DNA from: Uloborus plumipes
Lineage: Eukaryota > Arthropoda > Arachnida > Araneae > Uloboridae
Assembly (NCBI GenBank): GCA_038373865.1
Contig: JAXGGA010002946.1
Location: 47,621-111,620 of the forward strand
Direction of reading: 5' to 3'
Length of the DNA: 64,000 nucleotides
Every line of letters starts with the position of its first letter. Position 1 is the stretch's first letter. A model generated the notes under the pieces. It was not told where the DNA came from. It saw nothing but the letters and a program-made list of their open reading frames with translations, and did no database searches. Made by a program: the position numbers and the translations under genes. Of the stretch, positions 35,891 through 46,433 are shown in pieces.

Positions 35891-36541
35891 ATAATAATAA
35901 GAATAGAAATAGCCTTTCATGTTCACTCAACTAACTCTCATAAAACCTCTTTTACTTTTTAAAAAAGTTTTTGAAGCAATATATACCTAGCTTACTGAAT
36001 GAGCTAATTAGGAGACACTAGCATTGAAGTAAATGAAAGTAAAAACCAGACCATAATAATAAGAATAGAAACAACCTTTCAGGTGCATTCAACCAACTCT
36101 CATAAAACCTCTTTTACTTTTTAAAAAAAGTTTTTGAAGCAATATTTAACTAGCTTACTGAATGAGCTAATTAGGAGACACTAGCATTAAAGAAAACGAA
36201 AGTAAAAACCAGACCATAATAATAAGAATAGAAATAACCTTTCAGGTGCATTCAACCAACTCTCATAAAACCTCTTTTACTTTTTAAAAAAAGTTTTTGA
36301 AGCAATATTTAACTAGCTTACTGAATGAGCTAATTATGAGACACTAGCATTAAAGAAAATGACAGTAAAAACCAGACCATAATAATAAGAATAGAAATAA
36401 CCTTTCAGGTGCATTCAACCAACTCTCATAAAACCTCTTTTACTTTTTAAAAAAAGTTTTTGAAGCAATATTTAACTAGCTTACTGAATGAGCTAATTAT
36501 GAGACACTAGCATTAAAGAAAATGACAGTAAAAACCAGACT
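35891..36541. repeat. Four-copy tandem array, 163-bp unit
   Basis: AAGAATAGAAA starts at 35899, 36061, 36224 and 36387, giving periods of 162, 163 and 163 bp. Units 2 to 4 differ at only a few positions, and the tails of units 3 and 4 appear identical (AAAGAAAATGACAGTAAAAA). Unit 1 is the most diverged. The array stops abruptly after ACCAGAC at 36541. The gradient of identity indicates expansion from the right side. Confidence 0.95.
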
Positions 36542-36700
36542 TTCGTGAAAGTTATGAGCTTATAGTACACATCTCTCGTTGGAGAGAATAGTGGTGCGTC
36601 TATTAATTTTGAAAAAACGTATTAATTATTAATATAAAACCTAAATTATCTACAATACAAGCACAAATCTAGTTTGCATAAGAGGTATGTAATGCCACAT

Positions 36701-37304
36701 AAAACACGAAATTAATATTGACACATCGTTAAAATTTCATAGTTTAGAAGAAACATTTTCAAAGTTCAACTTTTCATGTTTATACGATTGGAGTTTATAC
36801 TTTTCATGTTTATACGAACGGGAAGGAAAAATGAGTTAATTGACGAGCAAAAATAATACGCGCATAACATGTCACTCACAGATAAAAATAAAGGCACAAA
36901 CAATAAATAAATGAACGAATAAATAAATAAATACAAAATGCACAAAGACACCATAGGAGAAATACTGAAATACTACACTAGGCGCAAAAAATCATAATGT
37001 TATGTTTACTGGTTGACTTTTTCAATGTAAAACATGAAACCAATATTGACACATAGTTAAAATTTCATAGTTTAGAAGAAACGTTTTCAAAGTTAAACTA
37101 TTCATGTTTAATTGAGAATGAAAAAGTCAACCTGTAAACATAACATTATAATTTTTTTGCGACTAGTGCAGTATTTCAGTATTTCATAAAAGCATGATTT
37201 TCTCCTATGGTGTCTTTGTTTCCTTTGTATTTATTTAATTATTTGTTCATTTATTTATTGAATGGGCCTCTATTTTCATCTGTGAGTGCGTATTATTTTT
37301 GCTC
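36701..37304. repeat. Compound direct plus inverted repeat (fold-back)
   Basis: Arm 36845-37028 (GAGCAAAAATAATACGCG to GTTGACTTTTTCA) is the reverse complement of 37117-37304, with small indels. A separate direct repeat (AATATTGACACAT to TTCATGTTTA) occurs at 36701-36785 and 37028-37112. The palindrome therefore carries one copy of the direct repeat in its loop and one outside its left arm. Inside 36769-36815 a 27-bp unit, ACTTTTCATGTTTATACGA, is duplicated. Confidence 0.82.
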
Positions 37305-37541
37305 TTTTGCTCTTTAATTAAATCATTTTCCATCTCATTTAGTGAGAGTAATATACAAAAGATATTTCTCTCCGTTTTTCAACACTTTTTCTATATGAGT
37401 TTTAAAATATTGTGAAAACTTCCCTATGTTGCCCATTTGCTTCATTATTGACTCTAGCGTTGCACAAGCCTTTTATAAGTCATAAATACCAAGGGGCAGT
37501 ATAAATGCAAATAATGCTTTTCGTAGTGTGATGTTAATTAA

Positions 37542-38305
37542 GGGGTCTAGTACCCTTTCGGTAAAGAAAATATGTCGAAAAATTGGTAAACTTAAAAGTT
37601 ACTTGTTTCAAGATCTATTAGTTTTAATTTCATGAAATTTTAACCAAATATGAATTCAACTCTAGTAATCTTTTCAATTCCAAAGTGTAAGTTATGGGTG
37701 TTTTTGAAGTTTTTAAGCAATTATTTTAATAAAGTGAATTTTTGTTCTGCCGATAATTTAAAACACATTGTGTGCATCATTACTCTTTTGTAAAACAAGA
37801 TATCCACTTAATTTTTTTTTTAGAGTAGAAAAATAATGTATGTTTAAAATGAGGAAAAATTAGATTGATTAAATACTCCTTACCCATAAAATAAAATTTT
37901 TAAATTCAAAATTCAAATCTTGATGCATATTTAAAATATATATATATCTACAATTTGAAAAGTTTCAACACAAGAGAAATTTTGGTTCATTAAATTAAGC
38001 ATAATTAGTGCATGAGCACTTGTATAAAGTTTCGTGCACTTGACATTATCCGTTTCCAAGAAATGCTGCGCACAACGATGTAGTTTCGAGAAAATCAACT
38101 TCAAAAGTCGGTTTTAAACATCTATCATAATGGTAAACAAATGCGATTTGCAAAATTCGGTTTCTGCTGTTTTCCTTATATCTTCCGTTCGACTGGGAAT
38201 TTTATTACGGGGTTTGTCTTAAAATATTCCCGTTATTTCCCAGTTCCAAAAAAAAGTTAAATACAAAAAATCAATTTTTTGAACTATTAAAGGGTACCAG
38301 ACCCC
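37542..38305. mobile_element. Inverted-repeat element with GGGGTCTAGTACCC ends (764 bp)
   Basis: The left terminus GGGGTCTAGTACCCTTT and the right terminus AAAGGGTACCAGACCCC are a 17-bp inverted repeat with one mismatch. No clear target duplication is visible (flanks TTAATTAA and AAGAATTT). No ORF of note inside, so it is non-autonomous. Confidence 0.72.
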
Positions 38306-38689
38306 AAGAATTTCATTTCTTTTGAATGTTTGCTGACTCTTACACAAATAAGATTTCTAACCAAGTCAAAAACTATTCGCGTTTTATATTCGAAATTTAA
38401 GAACAGCATTATTGAAAAGCACAACATAATTTATACGTCAGGAGTATTGAGCCCGCGACATTAAAGACGTATGTGGCCTTAACTGTCATTTACAATCTCT
38501 GAGAATGCAATACATGACCACCAGACCGCATTTTTTTGGGTTTCTTACATTAAATAATTGTTAAAACTTATTTTGTCATTTTTGTTACACATCAATGAAT
38601 AAAAAAAAGAGTATTGTTTTCTCGAAACTGCCTTGATCTGCTTCAAAGTTTGCATAAAGTTTAAACATAATGTACATTGAAACAATTGA

Positions 38690-39485
38690 AGGGCTTGGAG
38701 GATGAAGGGGTTATGTTACATTAAAAAAAAACCACTCTGGATAATGGTAAGCAATGGATACAGCTAAGCAAATAAAACTTGGTACATCAAACAGTAGATG
38801 TCATTAGACCAATTTGGGCATGGGACATTTCCGCCGCAGCGTAGGACATTTCCGCCGCAAACTTTATCCCTACCTTGCCTCCCATGAGACATCTCCGCCG
38901 CGTTTTTCCCCTCATTTTTCGTACTATGGAACTGATCCGCCGATTGAGTAAGTAGAGTGTAATATTGGCGAAGAAAAATTGGCGAAGTTTGAATAGATAA
39001 ACGCTCCATCCTGTGTTTTTCGGATTTCTTTGTTTTTTTATGTTCTAAAAGAACGTGAATTTCGTGTTTATAAAGTCAGGAATTTCTCGTGCTCATAGAG
39101 CTCTGCATTTTTCCACTTGACGTTGGATTTTTTTTTTTTTTTTTTAGAATAAGGAAAGTGTTAAGCGTTTGTAGCTTTTAGCATATATAATACAAATGAA
39201 TACACAGCATGACATCACTTCCCTGTAATGATGTATAGAAGAAAGGTAGAGATAAAGGGAAAGGCAGGGTAAAGTAGGGATAAATTTTGCGGCGGAAATG
39301 TCCTACGCTGCGGCGGAAATGCCCTTTTCCGACCAATTTCATACGCACACTAACGACAAAACCAGAAAACAAAAAAGCTGCAACAACTGCAACAATAAAA
39401 CTTTGAACTTTAATTACTCGCAATTTCTGTTTTGTCATATAACCCTTTCATCTCCCAAGCCATTCAATTCTGATTTTACTTATAT
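38690..39485 (+). repeat. Dispersed repeat copy, interrupted by a MULE-like insertion
   Basis: The flanks of the insertion (38690-38815 and 39340-39485) together align with 51497-51740. Shared blocks include GCAATGGATACAG, AGATGTCA, TCATACGCACAC, GCTGCAACA and AATAAAACTTT. The block is non-coding. Short ORFs of 68-86 codons here come from the inserted element and its junctions. Confidence 0.78.
38816..39330. mobile_element. MULE-like MITE with long TIRs and 9-bp TSD (515 bp)
   Basis: Both ends carry the same inverted block: CATTTCCGCCGCAGCGTAGG, then a second GACATTTCCGCCGCAAA, then TTTATCCCTAC, about 48 bp with one mismatch. The outermost 8 bp differ between ends. GACCAATTT is duplicated exactly at 38807-38815 and 39331-39339. 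Long TIRs with a 9-bp duplication fit the Mutator (MULE) superfamily. The 15-mer GGACATTTCCGCCGC is itself doubled within each terminus, with a third degenerate copy near 38887. No transposase is encoded. Confidence 0.85.
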
Positions 39486-39562
39486 TTTTAGTTTTCAGCA
39501 ATGATAAATACTTTTAATACCGTTTTTATAAGATATTCTGTTTGTCCTATATTCTACACATA

Positions 39563-39790
39563 CCGTAAAGTCGGGTTACTTGGACCCTAAGGGGTTACTT
39601 GAGCCCATTACAGTAAAATGATAAAATCTAGGTTTGGTACTTATTAGTTGAAGACTTGCACGTAGTTCCTCGTTTCTCCTCTAGGTAGAAGCACTCTGCA
39701 GTCTCTAATGCTAGTACCAAACCCAGATTTTATCATTTTACTGTGGGCTCAAGTAACCTCCTTGTGGGTCCAAGTAACCCGACTTTACGG
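39563..39790. mobile_element. TA-flanked MITE, CCGTAAAGTCGGG ends (228 bp)
   Basis: The element starts CCGTAAAGTCGGGTTACTTG and ends with the reverse complement, with TA on each side (39561-39562, 39791-39792). Arms of roughly 85-95 bp with small mismatches leave a loop of about 60 bp, so the transcript would fold into a long hairpin. TA duplication points to Tc1/mariner-type mobilisation (inference). Confidence 0.87.
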
Positions 39791-39799
39791 TACATGATA

Positions 39800-40390
39800 T
39801 TTTATATGCCTACATCAAAGAAATCTAATTCAAATATTTATAAAAAGTGTCCGTAGCTTGTGGCGATTAAATAGTTTTTCAATTTAAAGAGAACCGTTAT
39901 TAGCTTCTATTAACAGTTCTGACGTAGCACGTTTTTTGAATTGATGAAAACTGTAGAAGAAAATGATATTTTTTTAATTAGTTATGTACTGTTTTTCCTT
40001 TTTTTTTCAAATAAATGAGATGCACTTTAATGCATTTTTTATTATTTATTTATTTGATCATATATTATGTATTAAAAGCAAGTTTTAAAATGCGGAAGGG
40101 ATAGAGTGGAATATGAATGTTTTGTTTATTGTAGTTGTTCATAGGAATATAAATGTTTTGCTTGTCTGATCACGCATCAAATTTATAGAAGTTTAGCTAG
40201 AGCTCCGTACGTAAGAAAAATCATCTAACAGTTTATTTTCTATCATATGCCTAAGCTATTTAGTTATATGTATTAACTATTTTAATTTTAAAAAATCTGA
40301 ATTAGTCCGTAGAAATTTTTTCCAGAATTTAGGTGCTATTTCTCAGGAGAATAAACAAAGTTAAAAATTTATTCTTAACTCAATTCTAGA
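39800..40390. other. AT-rich sequence, no gene seen
   Basis: No supported feature in this AT-rich stretch. Confidence 0.5.
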
Positions 40391-40392
40391 AT

Positions 40393-41101
40393 AATTTTAA
40401 CTTTTAATATTATTTAAACTTAGTTCTTAGAACAAATTATTTTGGTAACTTAAATTTTAAATTAACTAAAAACAAACGTAGCTTGTATTAAATGAAGTAG
40501 AACTTTAAGATGCTCATGTCTATGCAATGTGCTAAAACTATATATTGTATTAAAATTTTCCCCATTCATAAAAATGTAACCGAATTTTCAACATATTTCA
40601 AACATGAACAAAATCAACTATTTCAATATAACGACTTATTAAGCATATGAAAGCATTTTCTTTAAAAAATGCTTTCATATGTTGAACAAAAGTCCATAAA
40701 ATGAAATTAAACAAATAGACAACAGTTCTACCTTAATTTTGGTACAATTTTAATTTTTAATATTATTCAAACTTAGTTCTTAGAACAAATTATTTTGGTA
40801 ACTTAAATTTTAAATTAACTAAAACTAAACGTAGCTTGTATTAAATGGAGTAGAACTTTAAGATGCTCATGACTATGCAATGTGCTAAAACTATATATTT
40901 TATTAAAATTTTCACTATTCATAAAAATGAAACTAAATTTTCAACATATTTCAAACATGAACCAAATCAACTATTTCAATATAACGACTTATTAAGCATA
41001 TGAAAGCATTTTCTTTAAAAAAAAAATGCTTTCTTATGTTGAACAAAAGTCCATAAAATGCAATTAAACAAATTGAAAACAGTTTTACCTTAATTTTGGT
41101 A
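40393..41101. repeat. 353-bp tandem duplication with internal hairpin
   Basis: CTTAGTTCTTAGAACAAATT recurs at 40419 and 40772. The two units (40393-40745 and 40746-41101) agree over nearly their whole length and both end ACCTTAATTTTGGTAC. Each has a hairpin CATATGAAAGCATTTT / AAAATGCTTTCATATG. In unit 1 it is perfect (40644-40659 and 40666-40681, loop of 6). In unit 2 the loop has four more A residues and the stem one change. Confidence 0.93.
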
Positions 41102-41204
41102 CTGCTTTACACGTTGAATATAACAAAGAGTATTTTATGTATCACCCATCCATATTTTCTGAAGAATAATTATCTTTCGTCAATATCTCGACACCAGCAA
41201 AGGA

Positions 41205-41420
41205 ACGATTACGATAGTTATCGATTTCCATTGCATGGTATTCAATTTTCATTGAGTAACCCCGCAGTGGCAGGCTACTGATTAAGACAGTTATTAATAC
41301 TCCTTGTATGGCAATTACTTTGCGGCGAGTGTCAGAACTGTAGCGAGGTGTTGATTACGATAGTTATTGATGTTAGTGTACGAAGGTATTTAATTCGTGA
41401 ATTTGTCTAGAGTCAAAATT
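41205..41420. repeat. Short degenerate duplication (~147 bp period)
   Basis: GATTACGATAGTTATCGAT at about 41207 recurs as GATTACGATAGTTATTGAT at about 41354, each followed by GGTATTNAATT. Boundaries are vague. Confidence 0.45.
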
Positions 41421-41636
41421 GTTGGGTGATGTTGAATTGAAATCTTGTTAAATGCTTTATAATTCATATGTTATTCGTGTACACTGTAAGAAAATAAATA
41501 AATGAACAGTAAAACTAAGTAAAATCTGAATTCGCTTTTGGCAAATTAAAAGTTCTTGAAATCAAGAATTTCACCCAGGTTTTCATTTCATGCTTCTAAA
41601 AGTTTTATGTTACACAAATTTCAATTAACTTTTTCA

Positions 41637-41663
41637 TTTTTTTTTTTTTTTTTTTTTTTTTTT
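41637..41663. repeat. Poly-T run
   Basis: An uninterrupted T homopolymer of more than 20 bases. It may be a decayed retroposon tail, but no element is recognisable next to it. Confidence 0.9.
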
Positions 41664-41797
41664 GCGTATTAAGCATCACAATAAACTTTTTCTTTTTTGA
41701 AAGACTTTGTTAGAACCAATTAATGTTTTGCGTCTGCAGCATTGACTGTTAAAATTAATTCATAGTTTTATTTCAGCTGTAGTTTCCTTATATCGTT

Positions 41798-42271
41798 AAG
41801 TGAAACATACTAAGTCAAAATTATTAATTTTCAGATTTTTAGTTTATCTTACACACAAAAATGAGCTGTTTCTACTGGTGAAACCCACTGAGACATATCT
41901 TTATTTAATTCAGTTTTTTAAACTAATTTGTAATCACATTAAGTAGTCAAGCCAAGCAGTTCTTACAGGTAAAACACACTAAAGGACTTAGTTGCTTTCT
42001 AATGTTGAAAAATATTTCATAGTAAAAGTAAAACACAACCAAGTCCATGATTAGTTTAATTTGATTTAATTATGTCAATTCCAAACTTTTTCGTAGTAAA
42101 AGTAATTTTTTTCATAGTAAAAGAAAAATATTTCATAGTAAAAGTAAAACACACTAAGTCCATGATTAGTTTAATTTTATTTAATTATGTCAATTCCAAA
42201 GAAGTTAAAATAAAAATTTTTTGATAAGCGTTTTCTCAAAATCATGTTTTTTGACTTAGTGTGTTTCACTT
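41798..42271. mobile_element. Inverted-repeat element with AAGTGAAACAYACTAAGTC ends
   Basis: The left end AAGTGAAACATACTAAGTCA and the right end TGACTTAGTGTGTTTCACTT are inverted repeats with one mismatch. The interior has a direct duplication with a period of about 116 bp (ATTTCATAGTAAAAGTAAAA at 42013 and 42129, each followed by TCCATGATTAGTTTAATT). A roughly 28-bp sequence, TTTATTTCAGCTGTAGTTTC onwards, flanks it on both sides (about 41768 and 42307), far too long for an ordinary target duplication. Confidence 0.62.
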
Positions 42272-42854
42272 GTAACCCCGCGATATATCGATAGATTAAT
42301 ATATTTTTATTTCAGCTGTAGTTTCCTTATATGTCGATAGATTATACGATAGATTAATATTTTGTTAATTTTTTGAGTTATCAAACATCTCTGGGTGGTT
42401 TTATGTTGAAAGTATATTAAACTCAAAAGTTCCCCTTTTTTGCACCAATGGCGGCGCAGATGTCAAGGTTTATCTTGTGATTAAGTCAATTGGTTTTTTT
42501 TCCAAACTCACTGAAATCCTTGACGGAATTTTAACTTTTTTTGTGTCGAAAAATAGGGTGGAGTTTTCAATAAATTTTGACACGAAAATCAAGTTTGTGT
42601 GATTATTTTTCGAGCAGATATTCAAAGAAAAAAAATCCTGTAACTGACCCGGTGCAATCAAAAAGAAAATAGTTAACTTCCTTACAACATCTGAAGTCAG
42701 AGTCGGAACAATAAGCTAAGCTCTTAATTGCTCAAAAAGAAAAAAAAAGACAAGAAAGCAAGAAAGGGAAAAATCTGCAGTACAATTAGAAAATCTCTTG
42801 CAAACTGCAATGCCATAAAGTTTTCTCTAATCCAAAAAATTACTTAAAAAGAAG

Positions 42855-42903
42855 CCGATACAGCTTCTTAAGTAATATTGCTGTATTACTAAAGCTGTAT
42901 CGG
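42855..42903. repeat. Short hairpin, CCGATACAGCTT stem
   Basis: CCGATACAGCTT (42855-42866) and AAGCTGTATCGG (42892-42903) pair perfectly. AGTAAT/ATTACT extends the stem inward, giving a compact hairpin of about 49 nt. It could be a microRNA-like fold, but nothing shows transcription. Confidence 0.8.
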
Positions 42904-43007
42904 TTACTTAGGAAATGCTATGGAGCCTCACTTCCTAGGAGTTTTTCCATTTCTACCGCAAGTTTTTTTTTATACCTTTACTTGATGTAAATAATAGTAT
43001 CAAGATC

Positions 43008-43178
43008 CAGGGACGTCATTTCGAAATTTTCCAGGGGGGGGGGGGCAAAAGGTGGATACACATTGTAATATTTACCAAGTGGCAAAAACCACGCCCACTT
43101 ATATGTCAATACATTGATTTCCCAAAGTCGGGGGGGGGGAGTTTACCCCCCTGCCCCCCCCCCTAAATGACGGGCCTG
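43008..43178. mobile_element. hAT-like MITE, CAGGGACGTCATTT family, copy 1 (171 bp)
   Basis: The ends are CAGGGACGTCATTT and AAATGACGGGCCTG (inverted, imperfect). Adjacent flanks TCAAGATC and TCAATATC match 7 of 8, a decayed 8-bp target duplication typical of hAT. The interior has G and C runs and CCACGCCCACTTATATGT, which is shared with the copies at 50042-50208 and 52414-52585. No ORF. Confidence 0.88.
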
Positions 43179-43284
43179 TCAATATCCCAAGAAGAGAATG
43201 ATCGATAAACCTCGTCAATATCTTGAATACAACAAAATTAGCGCTCAAATTATTGTTCTTAAAAAATGTTTTAACTTTTCGTTA

Positions 43285-44555
43285 CCGTAAAATGGGGTGA
43301 ATCGGAACACTTTTCAGCTTTGATTGTAAAAAAAGTAGTTAAAAGATTTTTTTTAATTTGATTTTTTGGGTAAAAACTTCGGTCTTGCTTTACTTTTGAT
43401 ATTCCAAGCGAAGACAAAGCATTTTGAAAAATTATTATTAAAATATACAGGAAATTATGGGTGTTCCGAATCACCCCGCTGATAGGGGTCAATCGGAACA
43501 CTTGTTAAAATTTTTATTTTTTTCCAATTTAGCCTGTAATAGGTCTCATAAAATGAGTAATATTGATGGGGGAGAATAAGAGCAGACAATTACTGTCAAA
43601 TAAATGCATAATTTCACTACCAGTAAACGTGTATAATTTGTCAAAATTCAAAATAATTTTGAACTTTTAAGAAATGCTTTTGAATTGAAATACAAAGATT
43701 TAACATGAATGGAAGTCACTCATGTCGTCCACAAATATGTACTTGTCCTTAAAACTAGCAATTGTGACTTGGCTTAAGTTTTTTCATAACATCTCCTGGG
43801 ATGAACTCTTCCTTTTCTTTAGTTTCTTGAAATCTCTCGGTTTCGGGGATTGTCCTGAAAGCTTTTTACGCTTATTCATCACTGTCTGTGTGCTGGATTT
43901 TTACTACATAAAGTCTATGTGACTTTCCCCCTCGTATTTTAAGTAAAAAGAAGTCTCCTGGAGAAAAAATCTTTTGAAATCTGCAACTGTTTGTCATTCT
44001 AAGATCTAGTTGCTCACGAGAAGGGATAAACAGTAATAAAACCTTGTCCTTGTCTTGATTAGAAGAATTGGGGTTAGAATCTTGATTTTTCAAACAGTTT
44101 CCTTCAAATAAGTTTGAATTGGAACAGCAGAACTAAGTGTTCCGATTCACCCCGCAAATTTTTTTTCTATGCCATTTTTCAGAATTCTTCATTTTTATGA
44201 CACAATTTATAAAAAATGTAAATTCTAATGCGGTATTCTGTTGTTCAGATACATGTATAATTTAAACATACCACTCTTAGTTTTTAAATATAAGAAGGTT
44301 TGATCTTGCATATGAAGTTTTGCAGTCTATGGAAATGTGATGTTTTCTAGCGTTCCACGTGCAGCCCTCCTTAGAAGCCAATAGCGTTGCCAGATTGACA
44401 AAAGTAATTTTTTCCTACTCCCTATGATCTTACCTTACTAAGAAAAAAATTCATGGTGAAAAATACCCAATAGTTTATTTATGAAAAATTTCGTTGTACG
44501 GTCGGGAAGTTTTGTTCCGATCGACCCCGCTGTTCCTATACACCCCATTTTACGG
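43285..44555 (-). mobile_element. TA-flanked DNA transposon remnant, CCGTAAAATGGGG ends (1.27 kb)
   Basis: The left end CCGTAAAATGGGGTGAATCG and the right end (reverse complement, CCGTAAAATGGGGTGTATAG) form a TIR flanked by TA at 43283-43284 and 44556-44557. Extra copies of the terminal motif lie inside (near 43460-43500 and 44138-44155: TTCCGATTCACCCC). A minus-strand ORF (43872-44093, 73 codons) contains PGDFFLLKIRGGKSHRLYVV. This resembles the C-terminal tail segment of some pogo-type transposases, so the element may be a deleted pogo/Tigger copy. That match is from memory of the family pattern and is weak. Confidence 0.75.
43872..44093 (-). pseudogene. Possible transposase C-terminal remnant
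   Basis: A 73-codon ORF inside the TA-flanked element. Its centre (FSPGDFFLLKIRGGKS) followed by a Tyr-Val-Val strand fits the pattern PGD-hydrophobic-K-x-x-GGK seen near the C-terminus of pogo-like DDE transposases. No DDE core, HTH or complete domain is present, and the start Met is arbitrary. Orientation and position near the left TIR would fit the 3' part of a transposase gene whose remainder was deleted. A chance ORF cannot be excluded. Confidence 0.3.
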
Positions 44556-44559
44556 TACA

Positions 44560-45789
44560 CTATTAAGTGTCTATTTCGAATAGTAGTGCAATGACAAATC
44601 GTACATGGAATCACATTCAATTTGTGAACTAAGTTTAAACTCGAAGCATAAGTTTCATCTCATTGCAACATCTTCAATATTCGTAAGGACAGTGCTAACA
44701 GACGTTTTGTAATTGTTTTGCTGAACTGAAACTTAAATGCGCTGATTTTTATGTTGAATTATTTGTAATTTTGATGTGCCACAAAAGCGTGTAAATAATG
44801 TCATGTAATTAAAAGTCTAGTAACCAGAAAATGTTCAGCCTTTAAAAAATATCGTAATACATATAACTATTTCAAGCTATTTTTACCTGAATAATGCTGT
44901 ATTCTTTGAAAAACCTTAATATATATGGATCATTCTCACAAAAGCAGTCATCTTTATGTCCTCGTTATAATTTGCGAATATTTTCTAACTTATACAGATT
45001 TTTAGTGCTTTAAATAATGATTTTCCAAATTGGTGTTAGCAATGTAATGAAAGTAAAATTTCTATATTTTATTTTAAATGAATTTAATTTAGGTCTAAAG
45101 TATCAGAACGTCATTCCCTCATTTGTGACTGTTGAAAAAAAATACTTCTAATCAAAAAAGGGATAAGTCCATATTTTTGTGCATTTCATTTCAAATTATT
45201 GAATTAGTTAAGTGAACAAAACCATTCAAAATGAAGTGTTCCTTAAAATTAGTTCACGCAAGCATTATTAAGTTTGTCCTCAGCGGGAAACATCATTCCC
45301 TCACAACAATAAGTTTCCCCCTCAGAATCGCAACAAAATAATTTTTTAGACAAAAAATTTTTGGTCATTTACAGTTGGCAACACCGAAGAAGATTGCAAC
45401 AGATTTCCGTCTGTAAATTGCTGAAAATTAGTTCATGAAATCTATCTGAAAGCATAGATCAGATTTATGCTTCATTGCTATGCCTTGTATGAGAATAAAC
45501 TCAAATATCAGTTAGGTCTAATTATTCGAATTAAATTTCACGAAATTCGTCACTCCCTCACTCTTAAATATTTGCTTTGTGAAATAATGCTGTAACACTA
45601 ACTATGCAAAAAAAATATTTCTTTTAAATATATAACAGTTGACATTATGAGTTCCTGCAAAAAGAAAGAAAATATAAATGATGCTTTCTAAGAAATATCT
45701 ATAATTATGGACTAATCAGTGTAAAATAAACACTGGTTCCATCAATGTCATGCAAAAATGGTGCCAGACAATCCCCCCCCCCCCCATAG
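44560..45789. other. AT-rich sequence with repeated CCCTCA motifs
   Basis: No gene seen. The heptamer-like CATTCCCTCA / CACTCCCTCA occurs at about 45111, 45293 and 45546, and again at about 46546 beyond the inserted hAT-like element. A poly-C run (45773-45785) precedes that insertion. Confidence 0.4.
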
Positions 45790-45797
45790 CTAGACAT

Positions 45798-46433
45798 TAG
45801 GGTGGGGCGAAAAATAAAAAGTTTTTCAGATCAACTTCTAATAGCTGCCAAAAGTTGTCTTTGGTGATAGTTAGCTTTTGTGCAAAATTTAAGAAAAATC
45901 GGTTAATATCTTCAGGGGGCGCTGCGATCGCAAAGTTTTACCATAGCTTTGTTATGGGTTTTATGGCTAAAATATCCACAAGAATGCCTTTAGCTAGTCT
46001 CTTTGCGTTTTTTTTACTCAAAAGATGTTTTCATGCATTAAAAGCATATGAAATGACTCACAAACATTATTTTATATGATTTATTTATATTTAAAAAAAA
46101 TCACTTTTTTCACGTTTTTGTTTCTTTTTAAATGCTTGAAATATAAATACATCACATAAATTAATTTTTGTGAGTTATTTCGTATGCTTTGAATGCTTGA
46201 GTATATCTTAGGAGTAAAAAAAATGCAATAAGATCAGTTAACGGCATTGTTTTTCATATTTTAACCATAAAATCCCGATAAAAGCTATGATAAAACTTTG
46301 CGATCACAGCGCCCCCTGAAGATATTAACCGATTTTTCTCAAATTTTGCACAAAAGCTCACTATCACCAAAGACAACTTTTGGCAACTATTAGAAGTTGA
46401 TCTGAAAAACTTTTTATTTTTCGCCCCACCCTA
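45798..46433. mobile_element. hAT-like fold-back element with perfect 8-bp TSD (636 bp)
   Basis: The element begins TAGGGTGGGGCGAAAAATAA and ends with its reverse complement. CTAGACAT is duplicated exactly at 45790-45797 and 46434-46441. The inverted arms run about 190 bp with high identity (through GGGGGCGCTG) and continue more loosely toward the centre, so almost the whole element folds on itself. An 8-bp duplication and TAGGG-type ends fit hAT. The 74-codon ORF in the left arm has no domain. Confidence 0.9.

Noticed and set aside
35891..36541. CRISPR-like array of regular repeats
   Set aside because: The units are contiguous 163-bp tandem repeats with no unique spacers, in a eukaryotic genome.
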